From Notolepis coatsorum (Eukaryota; Chordata; Actinopteri; Aulopiformes; Paralepididae), in contig OZ020589.1 in NCBI GenBank assembly GCA_963971535.1, positions 75,650,311 to 75,714,310 on the forward strand: a DNA stretch of 64,000 bases. The letters are read 5' to 3'. Of this stretch, positions 45,086-56,801 are shown piece by piece (position 1 is the first letter of the stretch; each line of letters begins with the position of its first letter). The notes below the pieces were generated by a model. It made no database searches. It was given only the letters and a program-made list of their open reading frames with translations, and was not told where the DNA came from. The translations under genes and the position numbers were made by a program.

Positions 45086-45292
45086 TGATTGACTGAGTGG
45101 GAAGTCAGGTATATTGAAGAAAAAGTAGAATGTCCACACCGTCAAGGAGGCAGTTGTAAGGCAGTTGTAATTAGGGATCCACACCGTTATTAATTGCAGC
45201 TTAGAGTCCACACCGTCGAGAGAAGCAGAAAGACAGCGCTGGTGTACGGAGACCGTTACATATGTATATACAGTATGTGTATGTAGTACATG

Positions 45293-45298
<6 letters not shown>

Positions 45299-45351
<53 letters not shown>
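45299..45351. repeat. (GT)n microsatellite
   Basis: About 26 GT units, with irregular TGTATG repeats either side. Confidence 0.97.
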
Positions 45352-45352
<1 letters not shown>

Positions 45353-45454
45353 TATAGGTACGGGTGTGCATGTGTGTATGTGCATTATGGCGTGTGTATA
45401 ATGTGTGTGTGAGAGTGTGCATTGTGTGTATTGTGTATTGCAGTATATCCACAT

Positions 45455-45895
45455 AGTGAGCAGGTGTTCTGTCTCGAATCTCCTACAAGGTTAGTACATG
45501 CACTCTTTCAGAGAGACACACTAACTGAAAAATGCACAACTCACCCCAACAGATGTTGTGCATCACTTTATGTTTTGAGATGGTAGAGGAACATCCATTA
45601 TCCAACATGCACTAAAACACTGTGAGTTTCCTCCAATGGAAAAGAGAAACGGCTCTCTCATGAAGGGCACAAGGACGGAACTAGCATTTATTTTTTTCGA
45701 TGGAAAGCACCTCATTGACTGACGATGTCACCATCTCATTCACTCACTCGCCTTGAGCCACTCTGCCCCTAGTGGTGACTCACTTTGTGTACGTCCAGTT
45801 CAATTTATGCAAGAATGCTTTGCATCTATGACACAATGGGCCTCATTCACCAATACTCTCTTATTATTTTTCTTATATTCTTCTTATATTCTTCT
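45455..45895. other. unassigned DNA
   Basis: No gene recognised. The end is TTCTTATATTCTTCTTATAT-type repeats that also follow the TTA tract. Confidence 0.5.
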
Positions 45896-45899
45896 TATT

Positions 45900-46027
<128 letters not shown>

Positions 46028-46310
46028 ATTTTTCTTATATTCTTCTTATATTCTTTCTTACCTGTCTGGAGGAAAATAAGAAAAGCCGTTCTTAAAGTCC
46101 AAATCCGTTCTTACCCAGGTGTGTTGAATGATGAATCCCACCTGTTCTTAAAATGAAATGCGCGTTCGCACTCAATTAATTTGCATATAGACACGCCCGC
46201 CAGCCACTTATAAGGCGAATGAGCCAAGGTTTGGCATCTGATCCCTGTCTGATCCATTCAACAGGAAGCGATTTGCGACTGATGTCAAAATGACACACAC
46301 ACGTCTCACG

Positions 46311-46405
46311 ACTCACGACTCAGTGCATGTGTGTTCCTGTGGGTCGCTCATCGCGCACGTGTGTGTGTTAATCTGATGACAAATAAAGACTTATACTTGT
46401 ACGTA
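46311..46405 (+). repeat. SINE 3'-end scrap
   Basis: Matches the tail of SINE copy 3: GACTCAGTGCATGTGTGT, TCCTGTGGGTC, TTAATCTGATGACAAATAAA. Confidence 0.85.
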
Positions 46406-47289
46406 CTGTATAGTGCAAAATAAATCGTTCCAGCAAAGTAGGTTTGTCAATACTGAACGACTGCGCGCAGGGCCGCCTCAGGGGGTGTGCGAGCAGTGCG
46501 GTCGCACAGGGCCTCGCGGGAAGGGGGGCCTCGCACAATTTTTTTTATTAATTTTTTTTTTTATAATTTTGCTTTATTATTTAATTTTTTTTGCGAGGCC
46601 CCCCTTCCCGCGAGGCCCTTTTTCATCACAGACTTAAAATCTAGTTTTGCTTATATGCTTATATATTTCACATTAGATACGTTTGTAGAATGTCTCTGAC
46701 TTGTTCCTGGCTCTGCGGCTCTGCAGCAGACATACTATTGGTTTCAACGAAGGGAGGGGTTACATGTGTACAGTTGGCCGGCGTGCGTCAGCTGCGTTTG
46801 ACTATTTCGCGCGTGCAGCATTGGAGGTTATGCTTATGCCAGCCAAGACGAAGAGGACGGTCATTCGGCAGATGGACTGAAGATGAAAGTTGTTGCATGT
46901 TAGACAGTTCAGTCAGGCTAGCCATGTCGGCTTAGCTAAAGGCAGGGACAGCTAGTTAGCTTTAGCTACGTTATAATATCGAGTGCTAACGTGTGGTTCA
47001 GTCGAGATAGCCATGATGATGTCGGCTAGTAGCTAGCTTAGCTAAAGGCTAACTAGCGTTAGCTAACCTAGAGAGAGCGCGTGCAGCATTGTTATGCCAA
47101 GATGAAAAGACGGTCATTCGGCAGATGAACTTCGTCAACTCCACGCGGTTGTCTCCATCCTCTTGGACGTTTGGTGAGTTTTTAATGCACTCTATTCTAT
47201 TCCCGCCGTGGATATATCTCTCTCTCTCTCTCGGGCCGGCTAGCTATCGTTATGGCTAAGGCTAACGTTATGTTGGCTAACGTTATGTT

Positions 47290-47663
47290 GAGCCAAGCGG
47301 GCCGGCTAGCTAACGTAGCTAACGTTATATTGAGCCAAACGGGCCGGCTAGCTGTTGTAGCTAATGTTATATTGAGCCAAAGCGGGCCGGCTAGCTAACG
47401 TAGCTAACGTTATATTGAGCCAAACGGGCCGGCTAGCTGTTGTAGCTAATGTTATATTGAGCCAAGCGGGCCGGCTAGCTAACGTAGCTAACGTTATATT
47501 GAGCCAAACGGGCCGGCTAGCTGTTGTAGCTAATGTTATATTGAGCCAAGCGGGCCGGCTAGCTAACGTAGCTAACGTTATATTGAGCCAAACGGGCCGG
47601 CTAGCTGTTGTAGCTAATGTTATATTGAGCCAAAGCGGGCCGGCTAGCTGTTGTAGCTAACGG
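47290..47663. repeat. 42-bp minisatellite arranged as alternating A/B dimers
   Basis: Unit GAGCCAAACGGGCCGGCTAG + CTxxxGTAGCTAAxGTTATATT. Type A has CTAACGTAGCTAACG and type B has CTGTTGTAGCTAATG. They alternate A-B-A-B across about nine units, giving an 84-bp higher-order repeat. One exception (two B-type in a row) occurs at the right edge. Confidence 0.93.
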
Positions 47664-47914
47664 TGTGTACCTGGTGTCAGTACCTGGTTACTCTATTTGC
47701 AGTTAGCCTATTTAGCTGATGTCGGCCGTTGGCTCCTTGCTACTTTGTTTTATCTGGTATAGACCCTCTTCTCTTTGGATTTAAGTGTTGATCTTTGTCC
47801 TTTTGGATCTATGTATATTCATGTTGCCTTTGTGAAGTTATCTTTTCCTTCTGTTTTGTTCTTCCATTAAAAGTTGAATATCCTTTAGGGGCTCATCTTG
47901 CTTATCTCTCTCAT

Positions 47915-48220
47915 ACATGCTCTCTCTCTAACACACACACACAGACATGCTCTCTCTCTCTAACACACAAACACACATGCTCTCTCTCTCTTTCTAACAC
48001 ACACAGACATGCTCTATATCTCTCTCTAACAGGGCAGGCTCTTAATGGCTCACTCAGCAAATCACACAAAATGACATGCTCTCTCTCTCTATATTTCTCT
48101 CTCTTTCTAACACACATATACATGCTCTCTCTCTAACACACACACACACAAACAGACATGCTCTCTCTCTATCTCTCTCTTTCTAACACACACAGACATG
48201 CTCTATCTATCTCTCTCTCT
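47915..48220. repeat. CT/AC-rich minisatellite
   Basis: ACATGCTCTCTCTCTCTAAC + ACACACACACAG units of variable length, about 9 copies, broken at 48030-48080 by an unrelated insert (GGGCAGGCTCTTAATGGC). Confidence 0.85.
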
Positions 48221-48607
48221 TCAATTCAAATGGGCTTTATTTCACATTCTTGTATTTCTCCCAGTAGGTATGGGAGTTTTGAGTTATTGTCCATGTTTTC
48301 AAAGTCTCTTTGGGTGTTTGCAATTTGTGGGAAGTATATGTCTTGGTATAGTGGGCAGGTTGTTAAGAAGTGGAGCTCGGTTTCCACCTCATCTTGTGTG
48401 CAGTGGATCTGTCTTCGCTTGGGAGCCAGGTCTGCCTATGGCGGCCTTTCTCGATGGCTAGGCTGTGCTCGCTGAGTCTGTACCTAGTCAAGGATCTTCT
48501 TAGTATTGGGTCAGTCACAGTGCTCAGGTATTCTGCCACTGTGTACTCTCTGTTTAGGGCCAAACAGCATTTCAATTTGCTCTGGTTTTGGGTTGTTTCT
48601 TTCCAAT

Positions 48608-48609
<2 letters not shown>
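48221..48609 (-). repeat. LINE-derived 3' segment
   Basis: Non-simple sequence running TTCAATTCAAATGGGCTTTA ... GAGCCAGGTCTGCCTATGGC ... GGTCAGTCACAGTGCTCAGG. I recall this as a repeat common in several teleost genomes, with its LINE coding strand on the minus. No intact frame. Assignment is from memory and needs a library search. Confidence 0.5.
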
Positions 48610-48641
<32 letters not shown>

Positions 48642-49122
48642 CCTTGCTCTGGTGGAGGGTCAGGGGCATTGCCGGGTCTGTGCAGCGATAACACTGTATA
48701 TTGACTGTAGAACAGGAGCTCTCTCTCGCTCTCTCGCTCTCTCTCTTGCTATATGTTGAATGTATCATGCCCAGCCTCGGGCAGCGCTATTATTTAAGAA
48801 TATATTGACTGTAAAAAAAAAAAAAAAAAAAAATGTTTTTTTTCTTTCTTTTTTTACCTTTTAGGGGGGGGGGCCTCGCGTTTAAATCTCGCACAGGGCC
48901 TCGCATTTCTCCCAGGCGGCCCTGACTGCACGCTTGTCAAGAGCCAATCGCGCAGTAGGTTGGGAAATACCGGATCTGTCACCTGTCATCTCTCTCTGAA
49001 AGGTGAGGTCCCTGTGGCTAAAACCCAGAGTGCGCTCAGAACTTGTAGGTGTGGAGCAGAGAAGAGAAGAGAGGAGAGGAGAGGTTGTAAATATGCATTC
49101 TATGCGTACGGGCTGAGTCATT

Positions 49123-49513
49123 ACTTTTACCAACCCATTTCCAGTTCCACGTTGCGTTCTGCGATCTGATTGGCCACTGACGTTTCTGGTCATGTGACAT
49201 CTGCGCCAATCGTGTGACGCCTGTTTCTATCACCGGTTAAGCTTAGGCACTCTTTCGAAGTTGGTTAAGGTTATAGTTTGTCTTAGAGCAGGGCGATAGA
49301 ACACCAGCCCTGATTCCAAACTCTAACCTTAACCAACTTCGAAAGAGTCGCCTAAGCTTAACCAGTGATAAACTAGGCATTAGGTAGTTTGCAGGCTGTT
49401 CAAGTCGGAAATAGGCGCAGAAACAGGCGTCACGCGATTGGCGTACATGTCACATGACCAGAAACGTCAGTGGCCAATCAGATTGCAGAACACGGAACTG
49501 GAATTGGTAAAAG
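49123..49513. mobile_element. foldback MITE, copy 2 (391 bp)
   Basis: Arms begin ACTTTTACCAACCCATTTCC and end with the complement at 49513. They pair through GATTGGCCACTGACGTTTCT and GGTCATGTGACAT. The inner part holds a second inverted pair, GGTTAAGCTTAGGC and GCCTAAGCTTAACC. Same family as copy 1 at 18633, but longer in the centre. Confidence 0.88.
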
Positions 49514-49813
49514 TATAGACGCGTATGGGCTGGGTGGCCAGAGCATCTAACTGTTATTTTTATTTTTTATATATATATTTTTTATAATATATATGACATA
49601 AAATTAGACACACAAGCATTAACAGTAAATATCTAACGTAAATCACAGAACTTTACATTCCATTTGAATCAATATAAATGTAGTTTACGAGATATATACC
49701 TAATACTTGCAATACAATACAATACATAGATATGCTCCTGCTCGCTCTTCCCCCCAGGACCCCCACTTGGATAATCCATCCATTTTCATTAGTTTCTAAC
49801 CAGGAATTACAAT

Positions 49814-52402
49814 TCATATGCTAGCCTTTATTCTCTCCACCACTTCTAACCAGATTGCAATGCTGGTTTCACTGACACCTAAAATTCTTGCTGTAGATAT
49901 CTCTAGATAAATCACATCGAGATATGTAAGAACCCATACCTTCCAGCACATTTTATCCGATTGAATCCATCGTGATGCTATCAGCTTTTTAGGTGCTGTG
50001 AGACCGGACAAAACTAGTCTCTTTAGCTGTATAGAGGCTGCAAACTGAGAAACATCATTCAACAGCAATACAGAGGGCTGTACAGGTATGTTCAGAAATA
50101 AAAACTCTGATAATTGCAGGGTCACTTCTTCCCAGAATATCTTAACAGGTGGGCAATCCCAATACATATGCATAAATGTACCCTCATCACCATTTGTACA
50201 TAAGGAACATAGAGAATCTTGTCTAAGTCCCATTCTGTTCAATCTTATAGGAGTCAGGTATGTCCTATGAATATAATTAAGATACATTTGTTGATGATCC
50301 GGGTTGCGTGACGCAATTCGAACGTTTGCCCAGACTTCTTGCCAATCAAAATCTACTTCCAAGTCTGGTATATCCCTCCTCCAGACTGAGTCTAGGGGAA
50401 TGATTCCATACGAAGACGTCAGTAAGTGATGATAAAAGTCACATACAAAGCCTCTCGATGTCTCTCTTTCATAGAAGAATTTGTGATATCTGTGGTGCTC
50501 AATTGGTATCTTTAATGGGACTCCATGAGCCTTCAAACATTCCACTAACTGTGCGTAGAAATAATATGTGGAACTGGTGAGGTTAAATTTGTTACGTATA
50601 TCTTGATAGCTACAAAAACCCCGTTTGTTGAAAACATCTCCCAATGTATGTATGCCCTGCTTTTCCCATTTGGGGTATCTGATAGGTCGTTTTCCAATAA
50701 GGAGTGCATTGTTATTGAATAGGGGAGTATGGCTATGCCATTTATGTTGGTTAGAATATTTTTTCTGTGTTTCACGCCATATCCGAATCACATGTGTAAT
50801 AAGAGGGCCAAATTTCAATTCGCATTGCTTAATTGATAATATGGTGTATACTATGTCCTGCAGTCTATGTGGTGCTACTATATTTTCTTCTAAGTTTCTC
50901 CAGGATACAGATGCTTGGGAGTCAAACCAGGTTGTCAGTGGTCTTAAAGAGTACGCTTTAAAATAGTGGTAAAAGTCTGGAAATGCTAAACCTCCGTCGG
51001 CTTTGTTTCTCTGTGCTGTACATCTTTTTATTCGTGGAGGTTTGTTATTCCAAATAAATGTATGCGGTGGAATGTAATTTTTTCCAGTAACCATCAGGAG
51101 GGGGTAACGGTAACATTGAGCTAATGAAGTTGATTCTAGGTAAAACATCCATCTTAACTATTTATACTCTGGCCTGTACTGAGTTTTTAAGTTTGGACCA
51201 CCTGTCAAAGTCGTATTTGATCTTATCTTGGAATTTTGTGTAATTGTACTTCACCGTTTGGCATATAGTAGGGAATATTTCAACTCCTAGACATCTGAAG
51301 TGTTTTACTATTGGTATTTTTTCTGGAAGGAATATATTCTTTGCAGGGGCATTAAGTGGTAGGAAGGCCGACTTTGGCCAATTTATCCTAAATCCCGATA
51401 GATTGCCAAAATCATCAATCAACTTGAGAAGATGAGGCATTGAGGTGGTAGGGTTTTGCATAAACAATATTACATAGTCCGCATATAAACTAATATGATG
51501 TTGTGTGCCCTTAATTGCGATTGGTTCTATGGATTGGGATTGTCTTATATACTGTGCTAAAGGCTCTAATGATAAAGCGAATAGTCCGGGACTAAGAGGG
51601 CAACCCTGTCTGGAGGAGCGTGATACAGGAAAGATTTCGGAGGTAATTTTACCTGTTGTAATCATGGCTGATGGGTCTTTGTATAATACTTTTATCATAT
51701 CAATGAATCCGTTTCCTAACCCCATCCTTTCTAGTACTGCCCATAAATAAGACCATTCCAACCTATCAAAGGCTTTCATCACATCCAAGGACAGCATCGC
51801 TATAGGTGGAGTGGCATCCTTGCTGGCATCTAGCACATGTAGTAACCGTCTTATATTATCCATGATCAAGCGGCCTCTTATGAAGCCAGTCTGATCAGGA
51901 TGAACTAAAGATGTCATATGCTTTTGAAGTCTGATGGCTAATACCTTGGAATACAGCTTGATATCGGTTCCGAGGAGGCTCAAGGGTCTATAACTACCGC
52001 AATCGGTGGGGTCTTTGTCTTTTTTAAGGAGGACTGTTATGAGTGCAATATTGTCTATCTTATGGGAATTCCCCGCCTTGATTGAGTATAAAATCATATT
52101 AAGTAATAGGGGTCCAATTACATCCCAGCATGAGAGGTACAATTCTGGAGGGATACCATCCCTTCCAGGAGCCTTACCAATTTGCATTTCAGATATAGCC
52201 TCCCTAAGTTCATCTAGTGTGATGGGTGTTTCTAACTGTTTAGCGTCTTCCTCTGATAGTTTAGGTAGGTTAATTTGATTAAGATATATATCCATTTTGT
52301 TTTGATCGAAAGCCATTTCTGATTTGTACAAGTTGGAGTAAAACTCTTTGAATGTCTCGTTAATTTTTTTGGGGTCTGTAACAAGTCCTTGCTGGGCCTT
52401 AA
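49814..52402 (-). pseudogene. L1/Tx1-like ORF2, RT and C-terminal part
   Basis: Two overlapping-free frames. 52331-51162 covers IGKAPGRDGIPPELYLSCWD, ITVLLKKDKDPTDCGSYRPL, HPDQTGFIRGRLIMDNIRRL, MLSLDVMKAFDRLEWSYLW (first catalytic Asp), SRQGCPLSPGLFALSLEPLA, and YADY where YADD is expected (codon TAT at 51474-51476). A TAA near 51160 and a frameshift near 51070 separate it from 51148-49814 ([40 protein letters not shown]). The C-terminal tail ends at 49814. RT activity would be abolished by the Asp-to-Tyr change alone. Confidence 0.92.
52399..52402. repeat. TTAA target site, left side of piggyBac
   Basis: TTAA directly precedes CCCTTAGGAGTC. The right side lacks an intact TTAA (see findings). 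Confidence 0.85.
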
Positions 52403-53042
52403 CCCTTAGGAGTCACGCTGGAGCTTTGAACCCGTCGGCGGACAACAAAAGAAATTAGAATCCCTCTTAAATGCTCAAAAAGGACATCTTTTCAGAAATC
52501 GATAAAAATAGAAAAATTGCCATTTCTAGTGCTTTGACATGTAAGGTATAGGTCCCCCAACTTGCTAAACCTAATACGACTTGTAAATACGTTTAATTCT
52601 TGCTAGATGGTATGCTTGTAATAATCTCCATTTGCGATAAGAACTACATCGCGCGTCACATCCATGGACGCGCGCACACACCAACAGCGCATAGGTGTTA
52701 ATCACTGAGTGATCTAATATGCATATTCTTCAGCGCGAGAGGGGGGGGTTGTGTTTCTCACTGTCTGTCGTTGATAATATAATCTGGTCCTGCATTATTA
52801 TTATTATTATTATTATCATTCGCTCTCGAGAATACACGGGACCCGACGGAACGTTAATTTATGTATTAAAAGTAGTCTTATGCTTTTCATCCTCGCCCGT
52901 GTATATACCCACGTCGCGCTAAAACAACATACACTACTGTATGGCAGACAGAGTGCGTGTGTGTACGAGTTATGAGTTATCTCGCAGTTCATTCAAGCGA
53001 GCATCACGGTGATGACAGCTCTAGAGTAGAAAGGTGCGCTCA
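52403..53042. other. piggyBac 5' non-coding region
   Basis: No gene. Holds a short (ATT)n run near 52795-52818 and the subterminal sequence of the transposon. Confidence 0.6.
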
Positions 53043-53208
53043 CAGGGGTGTAGCTGGAGATTCTGGGCCCCATGAAAGAATCAATTTGTGGGCCCCCCCA
53101 ATCTATTAAAAAATGTGGGGCCCCCAATCTATAAAAAAAATTGGGGCATTTGCTGGGCCCTTGGAATCATCCTAACCCCCCCCCCCCCCCCCCCCAGCTA
53201 CTCCCCTG
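53043..53208. mobile_element. small hAT-like MITE candidate inside piggyBac
   Basis: CAGGGGTGTAGCTGG at the left and inverted CAGGGGAGTAGCTGG at the right, with two GGGCCCCC...AATCTAT blocks between. An 8-bp duplication is not evident, perhaps because the right flank is a CA repeat. Confidence 0.55.
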
Positions 53209-53354
53209 CACACACACACACACACACTCTCTCTCTCTCTCTCAAACAGAGAAATCAAAAGAAATCAGTACATTACAGAAGGAATTTCTTGTACAGTCTA
53301 GTACAGTGGTTGACAATATTGTCACAAGGAAAGATGAATGGATTGATGTTGTAG

Positions 53355-53576
<222 letters not shown>

Positions 53577-53821
53577 AATGACAAGTGCTCTCTCTCTCTC
53601 TCATCATATTGAATTTGCATTGAAAATGCAGATGCTTTCTTTTCTTTCTCACAATGAATACTTAGTCCCATTCAGCCGCTAATTGTTGCTGTACATATTT
53701 ATAGGGTATATACTTCAGTCTCATCATATTGACTTTTCAATTGCAAATCACTTATGTGGCTGGCTGTGACAATGGAAATACCAGAGCCAATGGCCATTGA
53801 GAGCCAATGGCCCGAACTGAA

Positions 53822-53829
53822 TATATAAA
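53822..53829 (+). promoter_or_regulatory. TATA box candidate of the transposase gene
   Basis: TATATAAA lies 32 bp upstream of the ATG at 53861. Transcription would then start only a few bases before that ATG, which argues against the upstream in-frame ATG at 53807. Confidence 0.6.
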
Positions 53830-53860
53830 GCACATGTTTACAAGAATCAGTCATTCAGTC

Positions 53861-56801
53861 ATGGCATCGAGACGCCTCACCCCAGCTGAAGCTCTGGAAT
53901 TGGTACTACTAACTGATGAAGAGGTCGATGAGGAATCTGGATGTGAAAGCTTTTTCACAGATGACGAAGTTTTATACGGAAGCGGTCTCGATCCAGTAGA
54001 GGAGTGAGTATATATATAAATATATATAAATAATGCCTGCTGCTTGTAATCTTTTAGACCTAGCCTCATGATATTACTGTAATGCAAAAGAGTTGTGTGG
54101 CCAAACGATATAAATCATTGTTTCATTGTCATCAGTGAACCAGGAGAGGAAGAACCAGACGTGTCCAGAGGTGGTGGCCCTCGTCGGCCCGGAGCAACCA
54201 GACCCATGATACCACCTGCCATAGATCCGGTTGAAAAGTGAGTACACTATATATAATAATATAATTGGGTTTTATTGATTGATTGCAATTGTTTTATTGA
54301 TTGATTGCAATTGTTTTATTGATTGATTGCAATTGTTGTTTTTCAGTGCACTAGCCCCGGCACAACCAGACGTGTCCAGAGGTGGTGGCCCTCGTCGGCC
54401 CGGAGCAACCAGACCCATGATACCACCTGCCATAGATCCGGTTGAAAAGTGAGTACACTATATATAATAATATAATTGGGTTTTATTGATTGATTGCAAT
54501 TGTTTTATTGATTGATTGCAATTGTTTTATTGATTGATTGCAATTGTTGTTTTTCAGTGCACTAGCCCCGGCACAACCAGACGTGTCCAGAGGTGGTGGC
54601 CCTCGTCGGCCCGGAGCAACCAGACCCAGAGGTGGTGGCCCTCGTCGGCCCGGAGCAACCAGACCCATGATACCACCTGCCATAGATCCGGTTGAAAAGT
54701 GAGTACACTATATATAATAATATAATTGGGTTTTATTGATTGATTGCAATTGTTTTATTGATTGATTGCAATTGTTTTATTGATTGATTGCAATTGTTGT
54801 TTTTCAGTGCACTAGCCCCGGCACAACCAGACGTGTCCAGAGGTGGTGGCCCTCGTCGGCCCGGAGCAACCAGACCCAGAGGTGGTGGCCCTCGTCGGCC
54901 CGGAGCAACCAGACCCATGATACCACCTGCCATAGATCCGGTTGAAAAGTGAGTACACTATATATAATAATATAATTGGGTTTTATTGATTGATTGCAAT
55001 TGTTTTATTGATTGATTGCAATTGTTTTATTGATTGATTGCAATTGTTGTTTTTGAGTGCACTAGCCCCGGCACAACCAGACGTGTCCAGAGGTGGTGGC
55101 CCTCGTCGGCCTCCTATAAAGCGTGGTGGTGGTGGTAGGCCCAGATCGACAGCAGCCATACCCTGGAATGAACCCTGGAAAACAGAAAAGGACCACGACA
55201 CAGCTCCGCAGCCTATACGGTTCACACCAGCAAGAGAACCTGGACATAAACTCAACCCAAGCTGCAAGTATACACCACTGGACCTATTCAAATTGTACAT
55301 AGACAACGATGCAGTGGAAACACTTGTCAGGAACACAAACAAAAAAGCTGCAAAGAGCAAGGCAAGTGGCAAAAAATATAAATGGACTGACATCAACACC
55401 AATGAGTTGTACACATTTTTCGGACTGATTCTCTACATGGCAATTCTGAAACTGCCAGGAGTACAACAGTACTGGAAAAAGAACACCATTTTCAGCATAT
55501 CATTTCCACCCACTGTCATGGCAAGGGACAGGTTCCGAACGATATCTTGGAACGTCCACATGAGTGATCCGGACGAGGATGTTGTGAATGACAGAAAGAA
55601 GGGGACAGCAGACTATGACCGCCTGTTCAAACTGAAGCCCCTTATGGAGACCATCAGGTCTGCATGCAAAGCGCTCTACCACCCCAGGCAAAACATTTCC
55701 ATTGATGAGAGGATGGTTGCAAGCAAGGCCCATACTTCTATGAAGCAGTACATGAAAGCCAAGCCAACGAAGTGGGGCTTCAAACTTTTTGTTTTGGCTG
55801 ACAGTAGCAATGGCTACACTTCGGACTTTGCTGTTTACGCCGGGAAGTCAAAGTTCAAATCAGGCATTGGACTGGCGTATGACTCTGTCATGTCCCTGAT
55901 AAAGCCAGCACACCTCAAGCAAGTACCCATGGGCAAGGGATATCATTTGTATGTCGATAACTTTTATACAAGTCCAAAGCTTTTCAGGGATCTGCATAGC
56001 CTGGGTGTCGGAGCATGTGGAACGTACAGAGACAACAGAAAAGAATGCCCCCGCACAGAGGTGAATGCTCTCAAAAAGAAGGATGCTAGGGGCACCATCA
56101 GGTGGCTACGTGATGGCCCACTGGTCTTTGTGAAGTGGATGGACACACGTGAAGTCTCTGTTTGCTCCACAATCCACGAGTCATTCGCTGGAAAAACTGT
56201 GCTGAGGAGAATAAAAAACAAGCGCAGTGAGACCTGGTCCATTGAGAACATTGCATGCCCAACACCTGTCCTGGAGTACAACAAGTACATGGGAGGCGTT
56301 GATTTGTCTGACCAACTCATCCAGTACTACTCTGCACACCACAAGACCATGCAATGGTACAGGACTTTGCTCTATCATTATCTGGACATTGCCGCCACTA
56401 ACTCCTACCTTCTTCACATGGAGCTCTGCAGAGAGCAGCAGGTGCAGCCGATGACCCACCTGGTCTTCCAGCAGGAGCTGGTAGCTGAGCTGTGTGGCAT
56501 CACAGTTGTACAGGTGCCAGTGGACAACCTACCCACGGCAGTGGACAATCTACCCACAGCACCAGTGGACAACCTACCCACGGCAGTGGACAATCTACCC
56601 ACAGCACCAGTGGACCGCCTACCAAGGAACCATTCACCTGTTGCGATCACGCAACAGGCAGATAAATCCCAGAAGGCCACGGCTGGCCGCCTGTTTTGCG
56701 TACATTGTAAGATGAAGACCCCCTGGAAGTGCGGTGAATGTGGTGTGGCCCTCTGTCTCATTCCAGACAGGAACTGCTTTTTCACATATCACTTAGTGTG
56801 A
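53861..56801 (+). CDS. piggyBac transposase, six predicted exons (~790 aa)
   Basis: Predicted exons: 53861-54003, 54136-54237, 54347-54448, 54558-54698, 54808-54948 and 55058-56801. All donors read GTGAGT. Acceptors end CAG except the last (GAG). All exon joints are in the same phase, and the spliced length (2373 nt) is one open frame. Exon 1 is acidic (EEVDEESGCESFFTDDEV). Exons 2-5 are tandem repeats coding Arg/Gly/Pro-rich RGGGPRRPGATRP. Exon 6 has the DDE_Tnp_1_7 domain with the three expected Asp: VLAD (55800), LYVD (55956) and MGGVD (56301). A VDNLPTA repeat and a Cys-rich C-terminal zinc domain (CVHCKMKTPWKCGECG) follow. It would cut and paste the element at TTAA sites in the nucleus. 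The joints are inferred, not observed. Confidence 0.85.
54136..55057 (+). repeat. tandem exon-plus-intron array in the transposase gene
   Basis: Four consecutive units of 211, 211, 250 and 250 bp, each one exon plus one intron. The two 250-bp units differ from the 211-bp ones by an in-frame 39-bp duplication (RGGGPRRPGATRP) and look identical to each other. Each intron holds three copies of TTTTATTGATTGATTGCAAT-type 22-bp repeats. Exon lengths (102, 102, 141, 141) are multiples of three with matching phases. Confidence 0.93.
56515..56615 (+). repeat. coding minisatellite (VDNLPTA repeats)
   Basis: GTGGACAACCTACCCACGGC-type 21-24 bp units, about 5 copies, alternating with and without a CCA codon. 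They form a linker between the transposase core and the C-terminal zinc domain. Confidence 0.92.

Larger units (their letters stand above)
46468..48924. mobile_element. hAT-type element filled with minisatellites (2457 bp)
   Basis: Ends CAGGGCCGCCTCAGGGG and inverted CAGGGCCGCCTGGG. Flanks ACTGCGCG (46460-46467) and ACTGCACG (48925-48932) match at 7 of 8 bases. GGGCCTCGC motifs are subterminal at both ends. The interior contains a higher-order minisatellite, a CT/AC-rich minisatellite and a LINE-derived segment. No transposase. Confidence 0.82.

Noticed and set aside
47290..47663. CRISPR-like array
   Set aside because: Units are directly adjacent with no unique spacers. Context is eukaryotic and inside a hAT. 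It is a minisatellite.
53807..53860. Upstream ATG of the piggyBac transposase as the true start
   Set aside because: A TATA box lies inside this stretch at 53822, so transcripts probably begin after it. The ATG at 53861 is better placed.
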